From NCBI GenBank assembly GCA_910583765.1, contig CAJTYS010000061.1:1-19797 (forward strand): a stretch of DNA of 19,797 nucleotides, written 5' to 3'. The position numbers were made by a program, and so were the translations under genes. The notes under the pieces are model-generated. The model did not search any database and was not told the origin of the DNA. It worked only from the letters and a program-made list of their open reading frames with translations. The DNA is from an uncultured Eubacteriales bacterium (lineage in GTDB: Bacteria > Bacillota > Clostridia > Peptostreptococcales > Anaerovoracaceae). Positions 12,596 to 19,740 of the stretch are shown here, in pieces. Position 1 is the stretch's first letter. Every line of letters begins with the position of its first letter.

Positions 12596-12856
12596 ATGCG
12601 AAAATACGAATTGAACCGAAAAACCTATAAAGAGATACGCAAAATGGATCATGGGCAAATGAGCTTGTTTTGTGAAAAATTATATATGAAGGGGTATGCT
12701 GACGGTAAAACCGAAGCGGCGGGATTGTCAGAAACCGAAGTCATGAAAACCATCCTCCAGGTGAAGGGGATCGGAGAGAAAAAGGCCCAGTCCATCGTCC
12801 AAGCATTGACTCAGGCACAAAAAGAAATGGGAGGTGTGGCACATGGACAAGAATAA
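12596..12856 (+). CDS. Small helix-hairpin-helix protein of the element
   Basis: The 86-residue protein opens with basic, Tyr-rich helices (MRKYELNRKTYKEIRKMDHG, then CEKLYMKGYADGKTE) and carries a helix-hairpin-helix at about 52-72: ILQVKGIGEKKAQSIVQAL, with the KGIGEKKA hairpin typical of non-specific DNA-backbone binding. Such small proteins are common beside excisionase-like genes in Firmicute elements. ATG 12596 follows TTAGGAGG. Its end overlaps the start of the next gene by 14 bases. A DNA-binding accessory role is a reasonable inference; the specific function is unknown. Confidence 0.7.
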   Translation: MRKYELNRKTYKEIRKMDHGQMSLFCEKLYMKGYADGKTEAAGLSETEVMKTILQVKGIGEKKAQSIVQALTQAQKEMGGVAHGQE

Positions 12857-13082
12857 GGTATACTTAGAGGTGCCAGAATTCACGGGAGAGAATGTTCCGG
12901 TATCGGTAGCCGCAAGAGTGATGAAAAAAGATCAGCAATTTATCCGGCAGGGTATCATTCTCGGGTTCTTGAAATTTGGAGTGGCTTTCAAGAAAGAAGG
13001 AAGTTCCCAATATGACTATTACATATCGCCGATGAAGTTTTGGGAAGAAACGGGATACGTGTACGCCGGAGCAGTGAAATAA
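12843..13082 (+). CDS. Excisionase/MerR-like helix-turn-helix element protein
   Basis: The 79-residue protein contains VPVSVAARVMKKDQQFIRQG followed by IILGFLKFGVAFKKEGSSQY and DYYISPMKFWEETGY. This sequence of blocks matches a widespread family of small winged-helix, excisionase-like proteins found in Firmicute phages and integrative elements. They are usually annotated only as helix-turn-helix or phage regulatory proteins. ATG 12843 lies about 7 bases after GGAGGTG and is preferred to the in-frame start at 12834. It overlaps the HhH gene by 14 bases. It is the last complete gene of the element before the junction near 13176, with no partner integrase visible next to it. Confidence 0.75.
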   Translation: MDKNKVYLEVPEFTGENVPVSVAARVMKKDQQFIRQGIILGFLKFGVAFKKEGSSQYDYYISPMKFWEETGYVYAGAVK

Positions 13083-13157
13083 ACGGCATGAAATTGGCTG
13101 TGAGAAGTGCTGGCAGGTGAAAAAATTTTCTGGATAGGAAACATGGAGGTAACAAAA

Positions 13158-13175
13158 ATGGCGATAAAGGCTTAA
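13158..13175 (+). pseudogene. Start of a truncated element gene at the junction
   Basis: A well placed ribosome binding site (GGAGGT, 13146-13151) precedes ATG 13158, but the frame reads only MAIKA and stops at 13173-13175, exactly where the truncated ATPase reading frame of the other strand ends. The likely explanation is a gene cut by the rearrangement that fused the element to the ATPase gene. Confidence 0.5.
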
Positions 13176-13555
13176 TTTGCGCATTTCCATGTTTCAATAT
13201 AATGATACCTTCCGTCTTTCACCAAATGCTTGATGGCCTGTCGTGCCTTCGGATATAATTGGACTTCATCAAAGATAATTACAGATTCATCCTTGTACAA
13301 ATCTTTTCCTGTCACAGCTTGCAGACGGAGGAAAAACATATTCAAGTCATTCAGATCTTCAAAGCAAGACAGTTCTTCATGGGAGGCTTTTGAAAAATCA
13401 ATTAGAATATATGATTGATAGTGGCTTTTGGCAAAGCGTTCTGCGACTGTTGATTTTCCAACTCGTCTCGCGCCTTCTAGCAAAACTGCGTATTTTCCCG
13501 CGTAATTTTCTTTCCAATCTAACAATTGATCATATGCTTTTCTTTTAAAATACAT
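13172..13555 (-). pseudogene. AAA_14-type ATPase, truncated to the N-terminal 127 residues
   Basis: The N-terminus of a DUF4143/AAA_14-type ATPase: MYFKRKAYDQLLDWKENYAG, Walker A LEGARRVGKSTVAERFA, Walker B VIIFDEVQLYPKARQAIKHL. It then matches the family through DGRYHYIET, after which normal members continue with a Gly-Ser sensor segment. Here it changes to WKCAN and stops. Intact proteins are around 400 residues, so two thirds is missing. The start (complement of 13553-13555) follows AGGAGG by 7 bases. The break lies near 13187-13191, opposite the broken gene at 13158. Such ATPases are often found in many copies in gut anaerobes, with unclear cellular roles. The right part of the gene is not in this window. 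Confidence 0.8.
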
Positions 13556-13596
13556 GGCAAAACCTCCTGTTGAATGATAGAGTACCATTACTTGTG

Positions 13597-13680
13597 CGTT
13601 TCTTCAATATTATTTTAAGTAAAAATATGCATTTCTTCAATATTATTTTTTCGTAAATTCGACATTTCTTCAAGAATTTT
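13597..13680. repeat. Three iteron-like repeats with exact 33-bp period
   Basis: TTTCTTCAATATTATTTT occurs identically at 13599-13616 and 13632-13649. A third, diverged copy (TTTCTTCAAGAATTTT) is at 13665-13680. The starts are 33 bases apart both times. They lie directly upstream of the minus-strand ATPase gene, within about 45-125 bases of its start codon, and read AATATTGAAGAAA on that strand. Confidence 0.75.
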
Positions 13681-13725
13681 GATAGACGCTATCATTAACC
13701 TGGTCTAAATTCATTAAAGAACAAG

Positions 13726-13744
13726 TCGGCTTCGCCGATTTTTT
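13726..13744 (+). terminator. Plus-strand terminator without an upstream gene
   Basis: TCGGC (13726-13730), loop TTC, GCCGA (13734-13738), followed by six T. Flanking A/T and G-T pairs lengthen the stem. The only nearby upstream gene is on the other strand, so it terminates either a lost gene or an unannotated transcript. Confidence 0.7.
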
Positions 13745-13778
13745 CAGCAGTGGACTTTGTTGATATTTCCTGGATAAT

Positions 13779-13813
13779 AAAAAAGCCTGTGGACATGGAA
13801 TCACAGGCTTTTT
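13779..13813 (-). terminator. Terminator of the tRNA-Ser gene, probably bidirectional
   Basis: Arms AAAAAGCCTGTG (13780-13791) and CACAGGCTTTTT (13802-13813) form a 12-bp stem with a 10-base loop. On the minus strand the stem follows the CCA end of the tRNA at once and ends in a T-run. The symmetry would also stop plus-strand transcripts. Confidence 0.85.
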
Positions 13814-13900
13814 GGCGGAGAGTCCGGGATTCGAACCCGGGGCCCGGTAAAGGGCACGGCATTTCGAGTGCCGCACAATCGACCACTCTGACAACTCTCC
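13813..13900 (-). tRNA. tRNA-Ser, anticodon CGA
   Basis: Read on the minus strand, the 88 bases fold as a class II tRNA. The acceptor stem is GGAGAGT with ACTCTCC, with discriminator G and an encoded CCA. The anticodon stem is CGGCA/TGCCG with loop CTCGAAA, giving anticodon CGA, which decodes UCG. A long variable arm (GCCC/GGGC) marks it as a serine tRNA, and the T-arm is CCGGG-TTCGAAT-CCCGG. A terminator follows at once. Mobile elements commonly use tRNA 3' ends as attachment sites, but no second copy of this 3' end is seen in the window. Confidence 0.95.
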
Positions 13901-14003
13901 AGAACACACTCCTACAGTATAGCCGATTTCGCAGCGGCACGCAAGGGGTTGACAAAAGAAATCCTGCCATTTTTCACCCGTTTTCCAGTCAGCCCTTGGC
14001 GTG

Positions 14004-15392
14004 TCACTGGCAGGGCAGTATGAGTTTTACTGAAAAACCGCCGCTGGCACTGCGACCCATGATGATTTCCCCTTGATGAGCAGAGATGATCTGTTTGACT
14101 AGGAGCAGGCCCAGGCCATGACGCTGCTCGGTGGCGTTGGTGTCACAGACCATGTAATGAGCCGCGTGGTTCAGCTTTTCCAATTGTTCGCCAGACACGC
14201 CGATGCCGTCATCTTCTACGAGAATATGACATTTCCCCTGTGGGGCGGTAATGGAAACGGAAATTTGACAACCTGTCTCATTATGGTTGATGCTGTTTTG
14301 GATCAAGTTGCTGATAGCCCGCTGGAGCAACTCCCGATCCGCGGAGATGGCGCAGGTCTCTGTGGCTTCACTGGTATCCCAGACTATGGGATAACGGTTT
14401 TCGATATCCATGTTTATAAAATTCACCACCACTTTCCGCACTAGAGGCACCAGCTTTTCCTGGCGAAGATTCACAGGCTGCATATCATATTCCAGTTTGG
14501 AGGCAAGGTTCAGGTCGCTGACTAGAGCGCGGATTTTTTCACTCTGCCTGCGGATGACCATGGCCTTTTGACGCTGGCTTTCCGGCAGATCATCGCTGGT
14601 TTCCAGCTGGCTGGCATAGCCCATGACCATGGAAAGGGGAGTCCGAATGTCGTGAGAAACGCCGGCGATCCAATTGGCTCGGGCGGTTTCCTTTTTTGCC
14701 AGTTCGTATTTTTGCCGCTGCAGCGCATGAGACGTTTCATTGATGCTGTGAGCCAGCTGTGACAGCACGCCGGTTTCTTTCATATAGGCAGGCTGACCGT
14801 CAGGCAGCTGCTGGATGCCTTCTGCGATCGGGTTCACGGATCTTAATAGCCTGCTGCTTGTGACAATATAGATCAGCAGCAGCAAACCAGCGTTGGCAGC
14901 AAGGACAATCAAAAGGATCCTTGGCAAACCAGCGATAAAGTCATAGTCCCAAGCAGGATACATTTGTTTCCAGAAACGGTCTTTTGGGTAACCCAAAATC
15001 ATCAGGCCTTGATCATTTTCTCCGGTAAATGTGGGGTAGTCAGCGATATATCCTCGTGTCAAGCGGGCGATGTCAGAAGCGTCATAATCCACAGGCACGC
15101 TGTCCGGCAGATTTTCCGATGTCCACAGTGTATTCAGGGTGTGGTTGTCGATGAACAAGGCCCATACGCTTTCTGAGCGCAGCTCTTGCGCCATTTCGTT
15201 AGACAATTGATAACCGTTTGCTGTCTTTTCCAGTGCGTCAGCGGCTTCCTTGGCTGTGGTCCAGGGTGACGCGCCGGGCGTTTGGCTCGCGCTGATGAGC
15301 ACCAGCACCGCGATATTGAGAGCCAGCAGCAGCACGGTGCTCAAAAGCAGGATCAAGAGAAAACGGCGGATGAGTTTCGGGATGCTTTTCAT
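14004..15392 (-). CDS. Sensor histidine kinase of the peptide-antibiotic resistance locus
   Basis: The 462-residue membrane kinase has TM1 at about 9-34, an extracytoplasmic domain of about 120 residues (35-152) and TM2 at about 156-178. A HAMP-like linker and a HisKA domain follow, with WIAGVSHDIRTPLS (phospho-acceptor His247). The HATPase domain has the N box SNLIQNSINHN (361-371), G1 EDDGIGVSG (393-401) and G2 HGLGLLLVKQI (425-435). The extracytoplasmic loop is large enough to sense ligands directly, unlike the intramembrane-sensing BceS-type kinases, which nearly lack such a loop. It lies 32 bases downstream of the response regulator gene in the same operon, divergent from the LanFEG-type transporter. 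It presumably phosphorylates that regulator in response to a cationic or lantibiotic-like peptide; the ligand is unknown. Confidence 0.9.
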   Translation of the reverse strand: MKSIPKLIRRFLLILLLSTVLLLALNIAVLVLISASQTPGASPWTTAKEAADALEKTANGYQLSNEMAQELRSESVWALFIDNHTLNTLWTSENLPDSVPVDYDASDIARLTRGYIADYPTFTGENDQGLMILGYPKDRFWKQMYPAWDYDFIAGLPRILLIVLAANAGLLLLIYIVTSSRLLRSVNPIAEGIQQLPDGQPAYMKETGVLSQLAHSINETSHALQRQKYELAKKETARANWIAGVSHDIRTPLSMVMGYASQLETSDDLPESQRQKAMVIRRQSEKIRALVSDLNLASKLEYDMQPVNLRQEKLVPLVRKVVVNFINMDIENRYPIVWDTSEATETCAISADRELLQRAISNLIQNSINHNETGCQISVSITAPQGKCHILVEDDGIGVSGEQLEKLNHAAHYMVCDTNATEQRHGLGLLLVKQIISAHQGEIIMGRSASGGFSVKLILPCQ

Positions 15393-15424
15393 AGAAGTTC
15401 CTTTCGTTTTATGAGAGGCAGCAG

Positions 15425-16123
15425 CTATTTTTCTTTTGTGATCAGCTTGTACCCCAGCCCTTTGACCGTGACCAATGATACGGGAGAGGACGGGTTTTCT
15501 TCGATTTTTTCACGGATGCGCCGTATGTGGACCATGAGGGAATTTTCATAGCCAAAGGGATTATCGCCCCAAGCGGCTTCGCACAAAGCATCGATAGTGA
15601 CGATGCGCCCCTGGTTACGATGCAGCGCGGAAAGCAGCTCGAACTCTTTGGCTGTCAGAGGGATCCGCGACCCGTTTTTCCGAACTTCTCCTCGGGCAAA
15701 GTCGATCTCGCTGCCATGGAGTTTCACAAGAGGTTTCTCTTCACGATAGCTTCGCCGCAAAATGGCCCGAACACGGAAAGTCAGTTCTTTTGGCAGAAAA
15801 GGCTTGACCATGTAATCGTCCGCGCCAAGGCCAAAGCCTCGGAATTTGTCTTCATCTTCTCCTCGGGCTGTTAAAAATAAGATGGGGTAATCAGACATGA
15901 TTTTCAGCTGCTTCATGAGCATGAAACCGTCTCCGTCCGGCAGCATCACATCTAAAATGGCAAGCTCAGGTTTAAATCCTGCCGCTGTTTCCAAGGCTTT
16001 CTGGACGCTTCCTGCGGTCCTTATGTTCCCAAATCCATCTGCCTTTAACATGGAGACCACCATATCCAGCAATTCCGGCTCGTCATCCACCAGCAAAATT
16101 CGCTTATCCGTTATATAGTCCAT
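15425..16123 (-). CDS. OmpR-family response regulator
   Basis: The 232-residue protein has an N-terminal receiver domain with acidic pocket DDEPE (13-14), phospho-acceptor Asp58 in LAILDVMLPDGDG, Thr85 and Lys107 in DDYMVKPF. A C-terminal winged helix (about 135-230) has LTAKEFELLSALHRNQG, RIVTIDALCEAAWGDN, SLMVHIRRIREKI and VKGLGYKL. The start at the complement of 16121-16123 places the receiver at the normal position after an AAGGG site; the longer frame upstream has no family match. It is the first gene of the regulator-kinase operon. The intergenic region it shares with the transporter holds three TGTAAGG repeats in helical phase, a likely binding site for this regulator. Confidence 0.92.
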   Translation of the reverse strand: MDYITDKRILLVDDEPELLDMVVSMLKADGFGNIRTAGSVQKALETAAGFKPELAILDVMLPDGDGFMLMKQLKIMSDYPILFLTARGEDEDKFRGFGLGADDYMVKPFLPKELTFRVRAILRRSYREEKPLVKLHGSEIDFARGEVRKNGSRIPLTAKEFELLSALHRNQGRIVTIDALCEAAWGDNPFGYENSLMVHIRRIREKIEENPSSPVSLVTVKGLGYKLITKEK

Positions 16124-16246
16124 TTCATCCCTTCTTTCTGGAAGGTATTTGAAGATCCCTGGGGGTATTTGCCAGGAAGGTTTTTCAATTGCGTTCCAGC
16201 GATAGTATACCACGAAATCTCGCTGGTTTTCTCGCTGAGGCGAAAA

Positions 16247-16286
16247 TGTAAGGAAGCTGTAAGGCAGAGAGAAGGATGGTGTAAGG
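16247..16286 (+). promoter_or_regulatory. TGTAAGG direct repeats, likely response-regulator binding site
   Basis: TGTAAGG occurs at 16247-16253, 16258-16264 and 16280-16286, so the starts are 11 and 22 bases apart (one and two helical turns). A TATGAT box at 16296-16301 lies 9 bases after the last copy, and no good -35 is present. This is the layout expected for activation by an OmpR-type regulator. Confidence 0.7.
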
Positions 16287-16330
16287 ATGAAGGTGTATGA
16301 TCAGGATCATCAAGAAAGGAGACATGAAAC

Positions 16331-17083
16331 ATGAACATGATTGAAACACATGATTTGACGAAAAGCTATGGCCATTTCCAGGCGGTTTCCAATGTGAACC
16401 TTCATATCCCGAAAGGCAGAGTCTATGGCTTCGTAGGGCCCAACGGCGCTGGAAAATCCACGACCATGAAAATGCTGCTGGGCCTTACAGTGCCAACGAA
16501 AGGGTCTTTTTCCATTAATGGGAAGACTTATCCAAAAGATCGGGAAGAAATTTTGAGAAACACAGGCTCTTTCATTGAAGCTCCGGCTTTTTACGGCAAT
16601 TTAACTGGGGAAGAAAATCTGGATTTGATCCGCAGGATCCTTAAACTTCCAAAATCGTCTGTGGCAGAAGCCCTAGAGTTGGTAGGTCTTACGCCTTTTC
16701 AAAAGCGCTTAGCGAAAAAATATTCTCTGGGCATGAAACAGAGGTTGGGGCTGGCGGGGGCGCTGATCGGCAGGCCGCAGCTGCTGATCTTGGACGAACC
16801 GACAAATGGGCTGGATCCGGCGGGAATCCACGAGATCCGAGAACTGATTCGCTCCCTGCCAAAGCAGTTTGACTGCACGGTGCTGGTGTCCTCGCATTTG
16901 CTGTCGGAGATCCAGCTGATGGCGGATCATATTGGCATATTAAATCGGGGAGAATTGCTCTTTGAGGGGCCGCTGGAAGAATTGAAAGCATACGCCGCAT
17001 CCAATGGATATCCAGTGGACAATCTGGAAGACACGTTCTTAGCGCTCGTCCATCAGGCGGAGGAAAGGGGATGGGAAAAATGA
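16331..17083 (+). CDS. LanF-type ABC transporter ATP-binding protein
   Basis: The 250-residue ATPase has Walker A GPNGAGKSTT (36-45), signature YSLGMKQRLG (131-140), Walker B LLILDEP (151-157) followed by TNGLDPAG, and an H-loop SSHLLSEI (His189). In place of the usual Q-loop Gln the sequence has SFIEAPAFYGNLTG, with Glu83. This E-loop is a known mark of lantibiotic immunity LanF and bacitracin BcrA-type ATPases. It would power a membrane permease pair that expels peptide antibiotics from the membrane. The start follows AAAGGAGA by about 9 bases. It overlaps the first permease gene by 13 bases. Expression probably depends on the divergent two-component system. Specific substrate unknown. Confidence 0.92.
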   Translation: MNMIETHDLTKSYGHFQAVSNVNLHIPKGRVYGFVGPNGAGKSTTMKMLLGLTVPTKGSFSINGKTYPKDREEILRNTGSFIEAPAFYGNLTGEENLDLIRRILKLPKSSVAEALELVGLTPFQKRLAKKYSLGMKQRLGLAGALIGRPQLLILDEPTNGLDPAGIHEIRELIRSLPKQFDCTVLVSSHLLSEIQLMADHIGILNRGELLFEGPLEELKAYAASNGYPVDNLEDTFLALVHQAEERGWEK

Positions 17084-17790
17084 AGATGGCTCTAGAATTC
17101 ATAAAGATCAAACGGACAGGGCTGCTGCCTGCGTTTCTCTGCGGCGGGCTGTTGGCTTCTATGATTCCGGTGCTGAACATGGCAGCGAGGTCCGAGGTCT
17201 ATGTGAACTTGCCCCAGCCGCCTTTGGATATCCTTTTGGATGGAAACTGGCAGACCATGGCCATGCTCAATCTGCTGCTGACAGTCATCGGCGCGTGCAT
17301 GGTTTATCATATAGAATTCGCGGACAATGCCATGGAAAAGATGAGAGCGCTGCCAGTGGGGGAGGGCTGGATGTTTCTCGGGAAAAGTCTAGTGCTGGCG
17401 TGTATGTGTATTGTGGTTTTGCTCATAGAAATCGCTGGCTTGGCGGTATGCGCGGCTGTCTGGTTTGAAAGCAGGGGCATCATGTGGACGGAGCTGGCGC
17501 GAAACGCAGGGTACATGTTGCTGCTTCTCCTTCCAGCGGTCATGCTGTCCCTATTGGTGGCTTCACTGTGTCGGAACATGTGGATTCCCTTTGGCATCGG
17601 TGTGCTGGGCGTGTTCGCCGCTACCATGATGCCCAGCGGAAATTTCGCGCTGTCTCTGTTTCCCTTTGCCCTGCATTTCCATGTGCTGGGAGAACAGGCC
17701 GTAGAACTGGGGGCCGCAGCTGGAGTGGAAATTCTGGCTCTGGGGGCCGCAGGCGTGGCAACGCAAAAGATAAGGAGGTGGTTTCAATGA
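17071..17790 (+). CDS. LanE/MutE-type ABC transporter permease
   Basis: A 239-residue membrane protein with about six hydrophobic segments, near 17-36, 63-82, 101-132, 145-166, 171-190 and 209-232. The N-terminal ALEFIKIKRTGLLPAF and the pattern of a long periplasmic-facing loop after TM1 are typical of LanE/MutE-family lantibiotic permeases. There are no nucleotide-binding motifs. The ATG at 17071 overlaps the ATPase gene by 13 bases with GGAAAGGGG in front, and the stop overlaps the start of the next permease by four bases (ATGA). The pair with the following gene should form the membrane part of the transporter. Confidence 0.82.
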   Translation: MGKMKMALEFIKIKRTGLLPAFLCGGLLASMIPVLNMAARSEVYVNLPQPPLDILLDGNWQTMAMLNLLLTVIGACMVYHIEFADNAMEKMRALPVGEGWMFLGKSLVLACMCIVVLLIEIAGLAVCAAVWFESRGIMWTELARNAGYMLLLLLPAVMLSLLVASLCRNMWIPFGIGVLGVFAATMMPSGNFALSLFPFALHFHVLGEQAVELGAAAGVEILALGAAGVATQKIRRWFQ

Positions 17791-18557
17791 ATGGTTTGTC
17801 TTTGATCCGTATGGAGTGGCAGAAGCTGCGCCGCTCAAAAATACTAGGAATCTTAGTCGCTGCGGCGATTGTTTTGTGGGTGCCTTCTGTGTTGAACGCG
17901 CATCTGAATTTTCAAATGCAGGCAGAAGGAATTTCGCCGGAAAACAATTTTTTCATCCAGGGATTCATGGGTTTGGCCTGGTTCCTGTTTCCAGCCAGCA
18001 TAGTGGTGAGCACTGTGCTGCTGACTCAGATTGAGAGAGGTAATCAAGGCATATTGAAAATGCTCACGCTGCCCCTGGACATTAGAAAGCTGTGTTTAGC
18101 GAAATTCATAGTGCTTTTGTCGCTGGCAGGGATTCAGGTTTTGATCAGCGCTGGCGTATATTTCATCAGCGGGGCCATTGCTTCTCAGACCCAGGATTAT
18201 GACCTGCTCCTTGGGCCTGTCCCTGTGCTGCGAATGGCCGGAGTCATCTGGCTTACGGCCGTTCCCATGGCGGCTTTTTTCTGGATGCTGGCAGTATGCG
18301 TGAAAACACCGGTGTTTTCCATGGGTATTGGTCTCGCATCCATTGTTCCTTCTGTTTTGATGATCAACACTAAGGTCTGGTTTTTGTATCCCATGTGCTA
18401 TCCGTTTTATGCGGTGACCATGGAGTATGGCAGGCTGGCGGAAAATATGTCCGGCGGGCAGATCGCCTTGGTGCCGTGGATCCCGGTGGCGGTCTTGTTC
18501 AATGGAACGTGCCTGATCATCGCTTGTCTTTGCTTTGGAAAAGCGGAAAGGAGGTGA
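17787..18557 (+). CDS. LanG/MutG-type ABC transporter permease
   Basis: The 256-residue permease begins MNGLSLIRMEWQKLRRSKIL, a start typical of ABC-2-like lantibiotic immunity permeases, and has six hydrophobic segments. Among these are ILVAAAIVLWVPSVL, GLAWFLFPASIVVSTVLLTQ, KFIVLLSLAGIQVLISAGVY and IPVAVLFNGTCLIIACLCFG. The block GILKMLTLPLDIRKL is characteristic of this permease class. ATG 17787 follows AAGGAGGTGG and overlaps the LanE stop. A much longer upstream reading frame is a shadow of the preceding gene. With LanF and LanE it completes a LanFEG-type exporter. Confidence 0.85.
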   Translation: MNGLSLIRMEWQKLRRSKILGILVAAAIVLWVPSVLNAHLNFQMQAEGISPENNFFIQGFMGLAWFLFPASIVVSTVLLTQIERGNQGILKMLTLPLDIRKLCLAKFIVLLSLAGIQVLISAGVYFISGAIASQTQDYDLLLGPVPVLRMAGVIWLTAVPMAAFFWMLAVCVKTPVFSMGIGLASIVPSVLMINTKVWFLYPMCYPFYAVTMEYGRLAENMSGGQIALVPWIPVAVLFNGTCLIIACLCFGKAERR

Positions 18558-18562
18558 GAAGC

Positions 18563-18847
18563 ATGAAGCAAAATATGCTGACTGGCATCTGTTTACTGAT
18601 GGTGCCCCTGCCTTGGACGATCCTTTGTTTGCGGCAATTCGCATGGGCGCTGGAATCGCCTGTGGCAGAGATTACGATCGCAGCCTATGCGCTGCTTATG
18701 ATTTTCAGCGCAGGGTTCACCATGTGGGCGTACATGAAACAGGGCGTGCGGAACGGGTCAATGAAAGTTTGTGTTGTCATAAACAGCCTGTATGGGGTAG
18801 GCGGCATCGCGGCGTTGGGAATGATGCTCTTACCGATCATGAGTTAA
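18563..18847 (+). CDS. Small three-helix membrane protein in the LanFEG operon
   Basis: The 94-residue protein has three hydrophobic segments: GICLLMVPLPWTILCL (about 8-23), an ITIAAYALLMIFSAGFTMWA region (about 37-56), and VCVVINSLYGVGGIAALGMM (about 69-88). Short loops separate them. ATG 18563 follows AAAGGAGGTGAG and lies five bases after the LanG stop, so it belongs to the transporter operon. No family name is recognised. It could be an accessory or immunity component or a small transporter subunit; there is no lipoprotein signal to make it a LanI-type lipoprotein. It is the last gene before a hairpin and a convergent gene. Confidence 0.7.
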   Translation: MKQNMLTGICLLMVPLPWTILCLRQFAWALESPVAEITIAAYALLMIFSAGFTMWAYMKQGVRNGSMKVCVVINSLYGVGGIAALGMMLLPIMS

Positions 18848-18883
18848 GAAGAGTGAAATAAAAAATCAGGTGTTTTTTCAAAG

Positions 18884-18911
18884 GAAGAGCGGCTTAGTTT
18901 TACCGCTCTTC
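18884..18911. other. Hairpin between convergent genes
   Basis: GAAGAGCGG (18884-18892) pairs perfectly with CCGCTCTTC (18903-18911) across a 10-base loop, overlapping the stop codon of the minus-strand gene. No T-run follows the stem directly on either strand, so it is at best a weak terminator for the two convergent operons. Confidence 0.45.
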
Positions 18912-19740
18912 TGCGATCAACACCTTTTGTCCTTCAAAGGCAAAGCCATACCTGCGGATTCGTTGCGCCGGGATCCCTTTGGCTTCCAGGGCGGCGGCGT
19001 ATTTCTTTTCCTCGATCTGAGCGAGAGCCGCCTGCGCCGTTTCCTCCAGGTCTTTCTCCTTCTTGGGCTGAAAGACCTTGAATTCCAAGATCATCGCGTC
19101 ATCCTCTGGCTTCAATGGTTCCAACACCACATCGTATCTGCCGAATCCGCTCTCCCGGTTGGAAGTCAGAATGTACCTGCCCGAAAGTTCCACCATCAGG
19201 CCCAGAACGAAACCATGGTAAAACTTTTCGGGTTCGGACTTTGATGATTTCTTTCCCGTGTCAAAGTAGCTGAAGGTTGTCAAAGCCACATCGTTCATGT
19301 ATTCGTTCATGGCTTCCAGGTCATGGGAAAGCAGGGCTTTGATGAAATCGCTGTAATTGGCGGAACCGTTTCGGAACCATCCCCGCACCATGGAGCGAAA
19401 CATGCGCCACACTTCCCTGTTAGTCAGCGCCAGTTCATACAAGGGACCGTCCAGGCCGTCTTCCCGACCGGCCACTTTCAAGTAGCCGCTGGCCAACAGC
19501 AGGCTCCAGATGGCAGTCTCGCTGCCGTCCAGTTCGCCGTAGACGATCTGTTCGTCCAATTCCGTGGCGATGGTCTTTCCGTCCAACAGTCGCTGGAAAT
19601 CCAGCTTCACGGTCTTGTCTCCTTCGCGGATCAGCTTGCCGGCCAGACTATTGGAACTGGAGTTGGCCCAGTAAGGCCCCGTTTCCCTATTGTCCAGATA
19701 ATTGATGATGGACCAAGGGTTGTAGATGTCGGTCTTGTCC
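18900..19740 (-). pseudogene. PD-(D/E)XK nuclease-like C-terminal half of an AAA-ATPase family protein, 5'-truncated
   Basis: The open frame matches the second half of the AAA-ATPase-like/PDDEXK_9 (DUF1703) proteins that are abundant in gut anaerobes. It reads GDKTDIYNPWSIINYLD, PYWANSSSNSLAGKLI and a helical middle, then a nuclease-like core with FGRYDVVLEP (Asp) and AMILEFKVF (Glu-x-Lys), ending RRYGFAFEGQKVLIAE. The ATPase half with Walker motifs should lie upstream. Instead, beyond about 19740 the frame stays open but turns into ILENGLSTFFIPHH, which does not match the WYDGF-type segment expected there. So the gene is interrupted at that point by another sequence. A GTG at 19610 is an internal codon, not a real start. 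It is convergent with the LanFEG operon. The biological role of the family is unsettled. Confidence 0.78.

Noticed and set aside
13597..13680. CRISPR array
   Set aside because: Only three units, the third diverged, with 15-base spacers and no cas genes.
13813..13900. tRNA-Ser 3' end as the attachment site of the element
   Set aside because: No second copy of the tRNA 3' end was found in the window, the visible recombinase is of the serine type, and the element edge appears to be at about 13180 rather than at the tRNA.
16124..16213. Thirty-residue N-terminal extension of the response regulator
   Set aside because: The receiver domain begins normally at the ATG at 16123 and the extension has no family match or ribosome binding site.
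17484..17786. N-terminal extension of the LanG permease reading frame
   Set aside because: This part is a shadow of the LanE gene in another frame; the ATG at 17787 has a strong ribosome binding site and the family's usual N-terminus.
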